Under the pieces are notes generated by a model. The model had not been told where the DNA came from. It did no database searches and was given only the letters and a program-made list of their open reading frames with translations. A stretch of 64,000 nt of DNA from Chryseobacterium sp. Bi04 (lineage in GTDB: Bacteria > Bacteroidota > Bacteroidia > Flavobacteriales > Weeksellaceae), in assembly GCF_918698085.1 (NCBI RefSeq), contig NZ_CAKKLP010000009.1, positions 62,001-126,000 on the forward strand, read 5' to 3'. Numbering within the stretch: position 1 is the first letter of the stretch; each line of letters begins with the position of its first letter. The translations under genes and the position numbers were made by a program. This document shows positions 1 through 9,254 of the stretch, in pieces.

Positions 1-146
1 TCTAAGATTTTCAGCAAGGTTATGTATATGGATTCAACAATTTCAATTTTATCGGAGATAAAATCTTTGCGATTTAAAGCACACATTATAAAAAACTTGC
101 GCCTTTGCGTTTTCCAAAACAGTTGAACTAATGAAATTAAAAAAGT

Positions 147-165
147 GGGGTTCAAAGTGAACCCC
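147..165 (-). terminator. Rho-independent terminator after greA-like gene
   Basis: An 8-bp perfect stem (GGGGTTCA / TGAACCCC) with a 3-nt loop lies 36 bases past the stop codon of the minus-strand GreA/GreB-like gene. On the minus strand it is followed by TTTTT. The sequence 1-146 to its left holds no coding region I can support. Confidence 0.7.
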
Positions 166-200
166 GCTTTCATTGTAATTTAATAGTTTTCAACAAAGAT

Positions 201-581
201 TTATCCTTCCCAAGGAGCTACTTTCAGGATTTCAATTTTACGTTCTCCATCTTTGAAAGGCCATTCTATAACATCTCCTACTTTATAGCCTACAACGGCA
301 AGGGCAATATCAGAAAGTATGGAATGTTTATTCTTTTTAAGTTTTGCCTGAGTAGAAGGCACAAAAATATATTCGTGCTCCAAATCCAGGGTATGATCCT
401 TTAAAGTCACTTTTCTGTTAACAGTTACGATATCAGCAGGTAAATCTCTTCTTAAAACCTGTTTAGCTTTTCTAAGTTCCTGAGAAAGTCTGTTTTCTTC
501 CTGAATGCTTACTTTCTTTCTTCTGAGTGTATCTTTTATGGCATCATAAATCCCTGTGGTTACAATAATATGATCGGACAT
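201..581 (-). CDS. GreA/GreB family transcript cleavage-like factor
   Basis: A 126-residue protein. Residues about 15-50 are a short charged, probably coiled-coil segment. Residues about 85-126 match the FKBP-like C-terminal domain of Gre factors, with an SILSD...VGYKVGDVIEWP block and the ending EILKVAPW. Gre factors bind the RNA polymerase secondary channel and rescue backtracked complexes. This protein is shorter than the usual ~158 residues, with a reduced N-terminal coiled coil, so it belongs to the small GreA/GreB-like group whose cleavage activity is uncertain. It is transcribed alone and ends at a strong terminator. The family call is fairly safe; the exact role is inference. Confidence 0.75.
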   Translation of the reverse strand: MSDHIIVTTGIYDAIKDTLRRKKVSIQEENRLSQELRKAKQVLRRDLPADIVTVNRKVTLKDHTLDLEHEYIFVPSTQAKLKKNKHSILSDIALAVVGYKVGDVIEWPFKDGERKIEILKVAPWEG

Positions 582-980
582 TTTTTCAATTTTAAGATTA
601 AATTGCGGTCATTCTCCTATGATCCAATGTAGAATATAAGCATAGATATACTGTATTCTATGGATAGAAAACTGCAAAAATAATAGATAAAAAGTTTGGA
701 AAGTCTCCCTGTCTTGGATCCTGACAGGGCTTAATTGATAAAGTCCTTAGAACTTTTAAGAAAAGAATCTCTATGTAGATAAAGTAATGACAGCAGCAAT
801 CCTGACGCTCGGCGTATTGCAGATAAAAAGATTGTTGCTGTCATTATATTGTATTTTAATCCTAACAAATATAGGACTTAAAATCGAAATCCAGCGGCAA
901 ATCATCGTCAAATTAATATTTTTCCACCATTATCATATCTTTCAACATACTGAAAGCAATCGTTATTTCTGAGTAAACAA
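582..980. other. 400-bp intergenic region with two inverted repeats
   Basis: No convincing gene. It contains a CCCTGTC...GACAGGG inverted repeat (707-713 / 723-729) and a longer imperfect hairpin at 787-844. Open frames here are short and lack coding character. The hairpins could end transcription from arfB or belong to a small RNA; the sequence does not decide between these. Confidence 0.4.
787..844. repeat. 15-bp inverted repeat (hairpin)
   Basis: ATGACAGCAGCAATC (787-801) pairs with GATTGTTGCTGTCAT (830-844) at 14 of 15 positions plus one G-U pair, around a 28-nt loop. It lies about 140 bases downstream of the arfB stop on the minus strand and has no T-run on either side, so it is not a standard terminator. 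Confidence 0.5.
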
Positions 981-1373
981 CTACAATTTAAACCGTCTGT
1001 TTTCTTTCTTATCAGAAAGCTTTTTCTTACTATCCAATCTTTTCTGTTTCTGAGCTTTTGAGGGTTTCGTAGCAGTTCTTTTTTTGGGAACAATGAGAGC
1101 TTTGTTCACCAGTTCAATTATTTTTTCTATCGCTTTATTTTTATTCATCAGCTGGGTTCTGCTTTCAGAAACAGTTAAAAATAAAACTCCATCAGCATTG
1201 ATTCTGTTTTTCAGTTTATCCAATATTAATGCTTTCTGATCTTCATGAAAAAAAACAGATGCACTCACTTCCCAAAGTACGGTAACAGCAGTCTCTACTT
1301 TGTTCACGTTTTGTCCTCCTGCCCCACTACTCCGGGAGGTCTTGAAACTGAGTTCTTTTGAAAAGTCTTTCAT
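981..1373 (-). CDS. arfB: Peptidyl-tRNA hydrolase ArfB (ribosome rescue)
   Basis: A 130-residue class I release-factor-like domain with the catalytic GGQ motif at residues 19-21 in the context SGAGGQNVNKV, followed by a Lys/Arg-rich tail (about residues 100-130). Known ArfB/YaeJ proteins enter the empty mRNA channel of stalled ribosomes through the basic tail and hydrolyse the stuck peptidyl-tRNA via GGQ. Length and tail fit ArfB rather than RF1/RF2, because there is no codon-recognition domain. The gene lies 28 bases downstream of the menE-like gene on the same strand, so the two are probably co-transcribed. Confidence 0.9.
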   Translation of the reverse strand: MKDFSKELSFKTSRSSGAGGQNVNKVETAVTVLWEVSASVFFHEDQKALILDKLKNRINADGVLFLTVSESRTQLMNKNKAIEKIIELVNKALIVPKKRTATKPSKAQKQKRLDSKKKLSDKKENRRFKL

Positions 1374-1401
1374 TGTATTTACTTTTTAGAACAAGAAAAA
1401 A

Positions 1402-2430
1402 TCAAGCCCTTTCATTTATCTTTTTGTACAGTTCTATTCTATTTATTTTTCCATTTGGCGTTCTTGGCACTTCATCTATAAAAATAATCTCTTTGGGTTT
1501 GTGGAAATTTTTATCAAATGATATTTCTGAAATCCTCATGATCAGGTCCTCAGATTTATTTCCTTCTATAACCAGTATCAATTTTTGGCCCAAACTCTCG
1601 TCTTTTAGTCCTAAAAATACAACTTCATTCGGGATCATTTTTTTCACCAGGGCTTCAAGAGTTTCCGGAAAAATTTTTGCACCGCCGGAATTGATTACAT
1701 TATCAATCCGTCCCAAAAATCTAAACTGTTTTTCACCTTTAATTTCAACTAAATCATTGGTTATTAATACATCATCATTTACAGCAGGGGCAAAAATTTT
1801 TAAACATGCTCTTTCATCCAAAGAAATACTTACATTTTCAAAAGCAGTAAAATAGTCTTCCGGCTCGGGTATCAGCTGCCTTAATGCAATATGAGAAAGT
1901 GTTTCAGACATTCCATAAGTTTCAAAAATACAATTTGAAATATTCAGATTCATTTTAAGAATTTTATTTTTTAAACTCTCGGAAACTGCAGCACCACCAA
2001 TAATGAGATTTTTTATTAAATGAAGCTTATCCAATGAATTTTCTACCTGAAGAGGAGTCATTGCACAAAAATCTATTTCCTCCTCTACGTTTTCAACAGG
2101 TCGTAAGGATGGTTCTGATACTATCAGCCTTAATTTTCTTTCTATAGCACGCACTACCATCATTTTCCCGGAGATATATTCTACCGGCAGACATAAAAGC
2201 GCCTTGTCCCCTTTTTGTAATCCCAGAAAGTTGCAGGTCATTACCGCAGAATTAATCATTTTACTTTTCTCAATTTCAAAAATCTTAGGTGTTCCGGTAG
2301 AACCTGAAGTCTGCACTTTTACCGTGTTGGCATTAAAAGACCATTCTTCTAAAAAGGATTCAACTTTTTTTTCAAATTCCGTATTGAACGATAAATTATT
2401 AATATTGAGATTATTGAAGTCTATCACCAT
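1402..2430 (-). CDS. menE: AMP-binding acyl-CoA ligase, MenE-like (o-succinylbenzoate-CoA ligase)
   Basis: A 342-residue adenylate-forming enzyme. The phosphate-binding loop TSGSTGTPK is at residues 41-49, a YGMSE adenine-site motif sits mid-protein, and the hinge/catalytic lysine region PRTPNGKINR is near the C-terminus. It lacks the long N-terminal part of fatty acyl-CoA ligases, matching the compact flavobacterial MenE proteins that activate o-succinylbenzoate in menaquinone synthesis. Flavobacteria use menaquinone as their main quinone, which fits. No other men genes are in the window, so the substrate is inferred from family resemblance. Probably leads a two-gene unit with arfB. Confidence 0.75.
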   Translation of the reverse strand: MVIDFNNLNINNLSFNTEFEKKVESFLEEWSFNANTVKVQTSGSTGTPKIFEIEKSKMINSAVMTCNFLGLQKGDKALLCLPVEYISGKMMVVRAIERKLRLIVSEPSLRPVENVEEEIDFCAMTPLQVENSLDKLHLIKNLIIGGAAVSESLKNKILKMNLNISNCIFETYGMSETLSHIALRQLIPEPEDYFTAFENVSISLDERACLKIFAPAVNDDVLITNDLVEIKGEKQFRFLGRIDNVINSGGAKIFPETLEALVKKMIPNEVVFLGLKDESLGQKLILVIEGNKSEDLIMRISEISFDKNFHKPKEIIFIDEVPRTPNGKINRIELYKKINERA

Positions 2431-2482
2431 ATTTTAGTATTCATAAAAGCACAGTAAATTTAGAAAAATTTTTAAAAAGTTC

Positions 2483-2512
2483 TTGTAAGTAAAGAAAAAA
2501 GCTGTAAATTTG
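2483..2512 (+). promoter_or_regulatory. Bacteroidota sigma-A promoter for tRNA-Gln
   Basis: TTG at 2483-2485, a 19-base spacer, then TAAATTTG at 2505-2512. This matches the known Bacteroidetes consensus TTTG-N19-TAnnTTTG. The predicted start is a few bases downstream, about 12 bases before the mature tRNA. Confidence 0.75.
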
Positions 2513-2529
2513 CACCACCAAAATAAAAC

Positions 2530-2600
2530 AGACCTATAGTGTAACGGTAGCACTCCGGTTTTTGGTACCGTCAGTCGGGGTTCGAATCCCTGTGGGTCTA
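2530..2600 (+). tRNA. tRNA-Gln (anticodon TTG)
   Basis: A 71-nt cloverleaf. The acceptor stem AGACCTA pairs with TGGGTCT. The D-arm is GTGT...AGCAC, the anticodon loop TTTTGGT carries TTG, and the T-arm CGGGG TTCGAAT CCCTG has the canonical TTCGAAT loop. The first anticodon-stem pair is a C-T mismatch. The discriminator is A and CCA is not encoded. It has its own promoter and a terminator starting 3 bases after the gene. Confidence 0.93.
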
Positions 2601-2602
2601 CA

Positions 2603-2630
2603 AACCATCCTTATCTAAGGATGGTTTTTG
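2603..2630. terminator. Bidirectional terminator between tRNA-Gln and the 107-aa gene
   Basis: Ten-bp stem AACCATCCTT / AAGGATGGTT with a 4-nt loop, followed by TTTTTG on the plus strand. The convergent minus-strand gene stops 5 bases away, so the hairpin can serve both. Confidence 0.8.
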
Positions 2631-2634
2631 TTCT

Positions 2635-2958
2635 TTATAAAACCTTATTTTGTAATAATATGCACTTATTTCCTAAGAATCTTAAGACTGACGCCAGCTT
2701 ACACAAATCATAATCTATTATCTCCCTCTCTCCTTTAACAACTTTTTGTAAAAATTCCCAATCTTCTTTCAGACTTCCCATTGTCAAGCCCTTAGGTTCT
2801 TCATACGAGTTATACAATTCTCCTTCAAGAATATTCCAGTATAAATCCTCTCTTAAAGTTATTGTACCCGCATTATCAAGCTTATTTAGCTCTCCAAGTA
2901 AACCATGTATGAGATTTTTAATCTCACTTATTTTCAATTCCGAATATATATTTTCCAT
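2635..2958 (-). CDS. Hypothetical protein, 107 aa
   Basis: A small, soluble, acidic, mostly helical protein with no signal peptide or membrane segment. I do not recognise a family. Visible features are a hydrophobic/charged helical N-terminus (residues 1-30), a Trp- and Glu-rich middle and a C-terminal KLASVLRFLGNK helix. It stands alone between tRNA-Gln and an HdeD-like gene and converges on the tRNA terminator. Genes of this size next to tRNAs are often accessory, but no integration mark is seen here. Start chosen at the only reasonable ATG. Confidence 0.6.
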   Translation of the reverse strand: MENIYSELKISEIKNLIHGLLGELNKLDNAGTITLREDLYWNILEGELYNSYEEPKGLTMGSLKEDWEFLQKVVKGEREIIDYDLCKLASVLRFLGNKCILLQNKVL

Positions 2959-3052
2959 CTTTAAGTTTGACCAAAGGTAAATATCCTATGGATAATTGTA
3001 GAAAACAGGTACAAAAAAAAGACCTCAGCAAGAGGTCTAATATTATAATCAA

Positions 3053-3685
3053 TTATTTTTTCAGCGCATCAATTTCATCCTGAATAGATTTAATCCGGTC
3101 TCTCAGCTCCTGGCTTACTTTTCCAGGAATTTTTTTAACTTTCCGTAAATCCAGTGCCAGCATAATAGAGGCAATTCCCATAAAGATAAAGGAAACTCCG
3201 GTTAGGGTAACCAAAGAAATTCCGGTAAATATAGGATTGAATATAAGCAGTAAAGAAAATATAATTCCTCCGGCACTGGCAAGAGCTACATTTCCCCAGC
3301 TCATTATTTTCATACTTTTCAGATCAAAAGCAAAGCCCAGTAGCTGAAAAGAACGGAACAGTAAGGTAAATCCTACAACAAACGGAAGTACGGCCATTGA
3401 AATCTGGGGATTTGCAATAAGGTAAAGCCCTATTGCTGTGGTTAATAATCCACTTACAAGAAACCAACCCCACCCCTGTAAGGATTTGTTGTTTTGAATG
3501 GAAAAGAATATTTCCGTAATTCCCGAAAATAAGAATGAAACACTAAAGAAAATAGAAAGTGTAACATAAGTGGCAAGCGGCACACTGAATACATAAAAAT
3601 CACAGATCAGAAAAAGAATCCCAAAAATCAATGGGATATACCAATGTTTTACAGTATTTGTAAGGGTTTGAAATAAATTGGCCAT
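3053..3685 (-). CDS. HdeD family (DUF308) membrane protein
   Basis: About 210 residues with six predicted transmembrane helices arranged as tandem DUF308 repeats (for example YIPLIFGILFLICDF and WGWFLVSGLLTTAIGLYL), ending in a charged helix (RDRIKSIQDEIDALKK). HdeD of E. coli is linked to acid resistance at high cell density; the biochemical activity is unknown. An in-frame ATG at 3814 would add 43 polar residues unlike the family, so I chose the ATG at 3685, which places the first helix close to the N-terminus. Monocistronic. The family call is good; the function in this organism is unknown. Confidence 0.75.
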   Translation of the reverse strand: MANLFQTLTNTVKHWYIPLIFGILFLICDFYVFSVPLATYVTLSIFFSVSFLFSGITEIFFSIQNNKSLQGWGWFLVSGLLTTAIGLYLIANPQISMAVLPFVVGFTLLFRSFQLLGFAFDLKSMKIMSWGNVALASAGGIIFSLLLIFNPIFTGISLVTLTGVSFIFMGIASIMLALDLRKVKKIPGKVSQELRDRIKSIQDEIDALKK

Positions 3686-4027
3686 AGGTGTCTTTTTAAT
3701 GTTGCCTACTTTATGAACGGTGTTCGGCATCTCCGTGACAGCATTTTCAGACAGGCTATAATTTTCACCTAAATTTGAAATACTGTCTTTACTAAGGTAC
3801 AAAAAATGACGCACATAGTGAATAAAATCGCAGATGAATTCATTTTTCCGGTCAGCTATTTAACCTTATACCCCATAAGAAAACATATCCGATGCCAATA
3901 ATAATTCAATCCAATCTGCTGTCAAATGCTTTATACTAATATGATACAATTACCTATATAGAGGAAAACAAAAAAAGATAAAAATAAATTTATTTTCATC
4001 TTTTAAAACATATGATTGTTTTATATT

Positions 4028-5446
4028 TTATTTCGGTTTATACAGTTTATACATTACAAATAAAAAGCCCAGCCAAACCGGAATTAAAATTACCTGAATT
4101 TCCATTCCTGTAATACTCATCAATATTAAAATTAAAACCAAAAAGGCAATACAGATATAATTGGATACAGGATAGAATATGGACGGAAACTTGGATTGAA
4201 TCCCTGATTTATTGATAGATTTTTTAAATTTCAAATGGGTATAGCATATCATCAGCCAGTTGATAATTAATGTAGATACCACCAAAGCCATTAGGTATTC
4301 AAAAGCTTTTTCAGGAACCAGTTTATTAATGATGATACAGATTCCGGCAAAACATGAGGAAATTAGGATAGCATTTGTAGGGACAGAATTTTTATTCAGT
4401 TTTTTCAAAAACTTCGGGGCATTCCCCTGCTGGGCAAGTCCAAAAAGCATCCGGCTGTTACTGTAAACACTGCTGTTGTAAACTGATAAAGCAGCTGTCA
4501 AAACAATTAAATTAAGAACATTCGCAATCAATGTATTGAACTGAATTACTTTACCAAAAAGACTGAATTCAAGGCCATTTAAGTTTTGAAAAACCATTAC
4601 AAACGGGCTTGACCCTTCTGTAATTTCTCTCCATGGGCTTAATGAAAATAAGATCACTAATGCTCCTACATAGAAAATAAGGATTCTATAAATCACCTGA
4701 TTAGTAGCTTGAGGAATTGTTTTTTCAGGATTTTTAGCTTCTGCTGCTGTAATACCGATCAGTTCCAATCCTCCAAATGAGAACATAATCATGGCCATGG
4801 CAGCAAACAAACCTGAAAATCCGGTTTCCGTTTTATTAAACAGCCCTTTTGGAAAGAAACCACCGTCATTCCATAGGTTTGTAACAGTAGCCTTCTCTCC
4901 TCCCGTTCCACTAATAAGCAGATATACTCCGAAAACAATCATAGCAATAATGGCTACCACTTTGATGATAGAGAACCAAAATTCAGTTTCTCCATATACT
5001 TTTACAGAAGCAAGGTTGAGTGCTGTGATCACTACAAAAAAGAATAAACTGGAAACCCAGAGTGGTATTTCCGGCCACCAAAAATGGATATAGTGCCCAA
5101 TAGCCGTTAATTCGGCCATACTTACAAGAATATAGAGAATCCAGTAATTCCACCCGGAAGCAAAACCCGGAAAATTTCCCCAATATCTATAGGCAAAGTG
5201 ACTAAAACTTCCCGATACCGGCTCCTGAACTACCATTTCACCAAGCTGGCGCATAATAAAAAAAGCAATAATACCGGCTAAGGCATACCCTAAAATAACC
5301 GAGGGCCCGGCTAATACAGCTGCGGGTCCAATTCCTAGAAATAATCCGGTTCCTATGGCACCTCCAAGGGCAATTAATTGTATATGTCGGTTTGTTAATC
5401 CTCTAACTAAAGTTTCGTTTTGTCCTGTTTTATTTTCGTTGCTCAT
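4028..5446 (-). CDS. Amino acid permease (APC superfamily, AAT family)
   Basis: A 472-residue inner-membrane transporter with 12 predicted helices. The N-terminal signature RHIQLIALGGAIGTGLFLG is the helix-1 substrate/cation motif of AAT family permeases, and EPVSGSFSHFAYRYWG follows. A conserved helix-8 region (FSFGGLELIGITAAEA) is present. AAT permeases import amino acids by proton symport. The closest functional types by eye are AroP/PheP/CycA-like carriers, but substrate cannot be assigned. The gene is monocistronic, with 211 bases to the downstream HdeD-like gene. Confidence 0.88.
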   Translation of the reverse strand: MSNENKTGQNETLVRGLTNRHIQLIALGGAIGTGLFLGIGPAAVLAGPSVILGYALAGIIAFFIMRQLGEMVVQEPVSGSFSHFAYRYWGNFPGFASGWNYWILYILVSMAELTAIGHYIHFWWPEIPLWVSSLFFFVVITALNLASVKVYGETEFWFSIIKVVAIIAMIVFGVYLLISGTGGEKATVTNLWNDGGFFPKGLFNKTETGFSGLFAAMAMIMFSFGGLELIGITAAEAKNPEKTIPQATNQVIYRILIFYVGALVILFSLSPWREITEGSSPFVMVFQNLNGLEFSLFGKVIQFNTLIANVLNLIVLTAALSVYNSSVYSNSRMLFGLAQQGNAPKFLKKLNKNSVPTNAILISSCFAGICIIINKLVPEKAFEYLMALVVSTLIINWLMICYTHLKFKKSINKSGIQSKFPSIFYPVSNYICIAFLVLILILMSITGMEIQVILIPVWLGFLFVMYKLYKPK

Positions 5447-5556
5447 AGAATGAATTATTCAGGCGCTAAATATATAAAAACTTTTCACAGAAATTCTCGT
5501 TCCATAGGGCAAATTGACAATTCCGGCTCACGAAAAACAAAAAAGCTATTTTATTT

Positions 5557-5856
5557 TTAAAGATATTCTTTCGGAATTGAAATATTGTTCTTCTTCATAT
5601 ATTCCAAAAGGTTCTGGTATTTATCCTCATATCCATCGTCAGTTCCACATTTGTGTGAGATACTGCAGATGTCAGAAGGTTTAATATCTAAAATATCTGA
5701 AATTTTAGTCAGGATATCCAGATTGATCTTCACCTTGGAATTTTCAATATCGGAGTATGCCTTCTGGGAAATACCCATTTCGAAGGCCATATATTCCTGA
5801 GTAAGATCTCTGCTCCTACGAATTTTCCTGATATTTTGGCCACACACTTTCATCAT
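5557..5856 (-). CDS. XRE-family helix-turn-helix regulator
   Basis: A 99-residue protein with an N-terminal HTH_3 domain (residues about 5-60): IRKIRRSRDLTQEYMAFEMG, then the recognition helix ISQKAYSDIE. The C-terminal ~35 residues contain a Cys/His pair (SHKCGTD) and a helix but no known sensor domain. It is divergent from ccoNO with a 180-bp intergenic region between them, so it could regulate the oxidase genes; that is inference. Alternatively it is an unlinked regulator. The downstream gap to the permease is AT-rich. Confidence 0.8.
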   Translation of the reverse strand: MMKVCGQNIRKIRRSRDLTQEYMAFEMGISQKAYSDIENSKVKINLDILTKISDILDIKPSDICSISHKCGTDDGYEDKYQNLLEYMKKNNISIPKEYL

Positions 5857-6036
5857 TTCTGTTTTAGTAGTTTTTGGTATAGTTTAGAAGATTACCTATT
5901 AGACTCTAACAAAGTTAATAAATACCTTTGGCAAAACATAATACACATTACATGATATTTATTTTCATCATAGAAAAAGACAGAAAATAAGTCTGTTTCA
6001 GAGAAAATATCACTTCGGTAAACACTATTGGAATTT

Positions 6037-8316
6037 ATGGAGACGCAAAAATTTAATTATGACAATAATATTGTCAGGGCATTCCTCTATGCTACTATCG
6101 TATTCGGGCTCATCGGATTTCTGCTGGGACTTACTGCAGCATTAATGCTTTTCTACCCGGAATTACCTGAATTTTTATTCGGTACAGATGACACCACTAT
6201 AAAAAGTTTAGCATCGGGAAATATTCAGGGACTGATCAACACTCAGGGTGCTTTAGGCTTTGGAAGAATCAGAATGCTTCACACGAGTGCCGTCATTTTT
6301 GCTTTCGTATGTAATTCCTTTTTCTGTGGTGCTTATTACAGTATGCAAAGACTCCTGAAAACAAGAATGTACAGTGATACATTATCATGGTTACATTTCT
6401 GGTCATGGCAATTTATGATCATTACTGTAGTGGTTACTTTCTTAATGGGAATCAATACTTCAAAAGAATATGCTGAACATGAGTGGCCAATCGACATATT
6501 AATTACCTTCTCATGGGTGATCTTCGGGATCAATATGTTTGGAACGATCGCCAAAAGAAGAGTAAGACATTTATATGTGGCGATATGGTTCTACGTGGCA
6601 ACCTGGATTGCTGTAGCCATGCTTCACATCTTTAATAACCTTGAGGTTCCTTTATCTTTCACAAGCTGGAAATCTTATTCTGTATATGCAGGTGTAAAAG
6701 ATGCATTAGTACAATGGTGGTATGGACACAATGCGGTAGCATTCGTATTGACCACTCCTGTATTAGGTCTGATGTATTACTTTATGCCAAAAGCGGCACA
6801 ACGTCCGGTATTCTCATACAAACTGTCTATTATTCACTTCTGGTCGTTGATCTTTGTATACCTTTGGGCCGGGCCTCACCACCTGCAATATACAGCATTA
6901 CCGGCATGGGCACAGGCCGTAGGAACAGGATTCTCTATTATGCTTATTGCTCCGTCCTGGGGAGGAATGTTAAATGGTCTTCTTACTTTAAGAGGAGCAT
7001 GGGATAAAGTAAGAGAAAATCCTATCCTTAAATTCTTCGTAGTAGCAATTACCTGTTATGGTATGGCTACTTTTGAAGGACCTTTATTAGCAACAAAATC
7101 TTTAAATAAAATCGGTCACTTTACAGACTGGGTTATCGGTCACGTACACCTGGGAGCTCTTGGATGGAATGGTTTCATGGCATTCGGGGTGATCTATTAC
7201 CTGGTTCCTATTATGTGGAGAACGTCACTTTGGTCTAAAAAATTAGCCAACTGGCATTTCTGGCTGGGAACATTAGGAATTATTTTCTATGCAGTACCGA
7301 TGTATATTTCTGGATTCACACAAGGATTAATGTGGAAACAATTCAATCCGGACGGAACATTATTGTGGAAAAACTGGCTGGATACTGTTACAGCAATCAT
7401 TCCTTACTTTAAAATGAGATTTTTAGGAGGTATCCTTTATCTGTCCGGAGCTATTTTAATGGTAATCAATGTGATCAGAACGGTTAAAGCCGGTTCATTC
7501 CAAAAAGAAGTTCCTGCTGAAGCACCAGTTTTAGCCAATATCGGTACAGGAAGAAAAGAAGGTGAAGGGGTGCATTTGTGGTTGGAAAGAACTCCTGCAC
7601 TTCTATCTATTCTTGCATTTATTACAATTGCCATTGGAGGGCTTGTGGAAATTGTTCCTACGCTATCCCTTAAGCAAAGTGTTCCTACTATTACTGCGGT
7701 AAAGCCATATACACCACTGGAACTGGAAGGAAGGGATTTATATGTCCGTGAGGGATGTAACTCTTGTCACTCCCAAATGATCAGGCCTTTCCGTGATGAG
7801 GTATTACGATTCGAAGGTAAAAACGGGCAGTATTCCAAAGCTGGAGAATTTATCTACGACAGACCATTCTTATGGGGATCCAAGAGAACAGGGCCTGATC
7901 TTCACAGAGAAGGAGGAAGAAACCCGGATTCATGGCACTTTAAACATATGTACAACCCAAGAATTACTTCTGCAGGATCCATCATGCCCCGTTTCCCTTG
8001 GCTAATTACCAATAAACTGGACCGTTCCCAAATGGTTGATAAAATAAAATTAATGAAAAATTCTTTTGATGTACCCTATACAAAAGCTCAGATTGATTCT
8101 GCCAGCCAATGGGCAGACAACCAGTCAAAAGATATTGTAAAAAGAATTTATGCAGAAGCTACGGATGTAAAAGACCAGATGGCACGAGAAAAAATAGCAA
8201 AAGGATCTGCTTATGTACCACTTGAACAAAGAGAAATTGTGGCAATGATCGCTTACCTTCAAAGATTAGGTACAGATATCAAAACGACACAGATTCAAAC
8301 AGCAAGTGCAGACTAA
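6037..8316 (+). CDS. ccoN: cbb3-type cytochrome c oxidase, fused subunits I and II (CcoNO)
   Basis: A 759-residue fusion. Residues 1-~490 are CcoN with 12+ membrane helices: His231 in WWYGHNAVAF and the pair His281-His282 are copper B ligand candidates, and His369/His371 (IGHVHLG) are heme ligands. Residues ~540-759 are CcoO with a single heme c site CNSCH at 574-578. The enzyme is a high-affinity terminal oxidase reducing O2 at low oxygen. A TTG at 6028 would add three residues; I chose the ATG at 6037 because the protein then begins METQKF, as expected of flavobacterial CcoN. It is followed 20 bases later by ccoP. Fusion of CcoN and CcoO is typical of Bacteroidota. Confidence 0.95.
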   Translation: METQKFNYDNNIVRAFLYATIVFGLIGFLLGLTAALMLFYPELPEFLFGTDDTTIKSLASGNIQGLINTQGALGFGRIRMLHTSAVIFAFVCNSFFCGAYYSMQRLLKTRMYSDTLSWLHFWSWQFMIITVVVTFLMGINTSKEYAEHEWPIDILITFSWVIFGINMFGTIAKRRVRHLYVAIWFYVATWIAVAMLHIFNNLEVPLSFTSWKSYSVYAGVKDALVQWWYGHNAVAFVLTTPVLGLMYYFMPKAAQRPVFSYKLSIIHFWSLIFVYLWAGPHHLQYTALPAWAQAVGTGFSIMLIAPSWGGMLNGLLTLRGAWDKVRENPILKFFVVAITCYGMATFEGPLLATKSLNKIGHFTDWVIGHVHLGALGWNGFMAFGVIYYLVPIMWRTSLWSKKLANWHFWLGTLGIIFYAVPMYISGFTQGLMWKQFNPDGTLLWKNWLDTVTAIIPYFKMRFLGGILYLSGAILMVINVIRTVKAGSFQKEVPAEAPVLANIGTGRKEGEGVHLWLERTPALLSILAFITIAIGGLVEIVPTLSLKQSVPTITAVKPYTPLELEGRDLYVREGCNSCHSQMIRPFRDEVLRFEGKNGQYSKAGEFIYDRPFLWGSKRTGPDLHREGGRNPDSWHFKHMYNPRITSAGSIMPRFPWLITNKLDRSQMVDKIKLMKNSFDVPYTKAQIDSASQWADNQSKDIVKRIYAEATDVKDQMAREKIAKGSAYVPLEQREIVAMIAYLQRLGTDIKTTQIQTASAD

Positions 8317-8335
8317 TCATTAAAATTGTATTGCA

Positions 8336-9223
8336 ATGAAAACGAGAACCCCACTTTCAATATATATCGCAACAACGTTAGGTTTAACGATCATGGCCTT
8401 TGAAATGTTCGCCAGTGATTCCGGATATTTTTCTTCTCCATTTTTCTGGGCGCTGATACTTATTGCCATCATTCTTCTGATGATCATGAATTCTATAGGA
8501 GATATGATTGAAAATGAAAGTTTCAGCAGACTATCGGATGAAGAGAAAAAAAAGTATCTGGCGGAAAAGAGTGTTCCCTATTATGAAAAGTTATGGAACT
8601 CTGCTTTCAAAAAACAATCTGTCACTGAGGAAAAAGATATTCTTATTGACCATGGTTTTGATGGCATTACAGAGCTTGATAATTCACTTCCGAAATGGTG
8701 GATCGGCTTATTCTGGTTCGGATGTATTTTCTGTGTTGTGTATTTAACAGCTTTTAGCTTTACAGATTATGCCCACCCGGAAGCGGAATATACCAAAGAA
8801 ACAAAAACAATGCTGGCTTCCATTGCAGAATTTGAAAAAACGGCACCTCAAATTAATCTGGAAACCGCAAAATACAGCGCAGACAATATTGCAGAAGGAC
8901 AGGAACTTTTCAAATCCAATTGTGTGACCTGTCACGGAGATGGTGGAAAAGGAGGTATTGGCCCCAACCTTACCGACACCCACTGGATCAACATCAAAGA
9001 AAAAAGTTTATTTAAAAATGTTTTCTGGATGCTTGAAAACGGTTCTCCGAACAATCCTACCATGAGACCATTCATAAAAGACGGAACCATTACAGGAAAA
9101 GATGCTGAAAAAATTGCTGCCTATGTTTATCATATTAACCAGGAAACCTCTCCTATTACAGTTGCGCAGGGCGGCGCTGCAGCACAGGGAGAAGAGGTGA
9201 AATGGGAAAACGGAAACAATTAA
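8336..9223 (+). CDS. ccoP: cbb3-type oxidase subunit III (CcoP), possibly with CcoQ-like N-terminus
   Basis: A 295-residue protein. Residues 1-~55 hold two membrane helices that may correspond to a fused CcoQ. Residues ~115-145 contain the CcoP N-terminal signature (TELDNSLPKWWIGLFW) and another helix. The periplasmic C-terminus has one heme c motif CVTCHG and a distal Met ligand candidate (TMRPF). Proteobacterial CcoP usually has two hemes; this one has one, as in other flavobacteria. It passes electrons from cytochrome c to the CcoNO core. It is co-transcribed with ccoNO and ends at a terminator. Confidence 0.9.
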   Translation: MKTRTPLSIYIATTLGLTIMAFEMFASDSGYFSSPFFWALILIAIILLMIMNSIGDMIENESFSRLSDEEKKKYLAEKSVPYYEKLWNSAFKKQSVTEEKDILIDHGFDGITELDNSLPKWWIGLFWFGCIFCVVYLTAFSFTDYAHPEAEYTKETKTMLASIAEFEKTAPQINLETAKYSADNIAEGQELFKSNCVTCHGDGGKGGIGPNLTDTHWINIKEKSLFKNVFWMLENGSPNNPTMRPFIKDGTITGKDAEKIAAYVYHINQETSPITVAQGGAAAQGEEVKWENGNN

Positions 9224-9254
9224 AAACTAATTATCTCAATATACAAATAATGCC

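Noticed and set aside
787..972. 61-codon plus-strand open frame
   Set aside because: It starts within the 787-844 hairpin and overlaps an intergenic region; its composition is not protein-like.
2530..2600. tRNA-Gln as an integration site
   Set aside because: No duplicated tRNA 3' end, integrase or island is next to it; the 107-aa neighbour alone is not enough.
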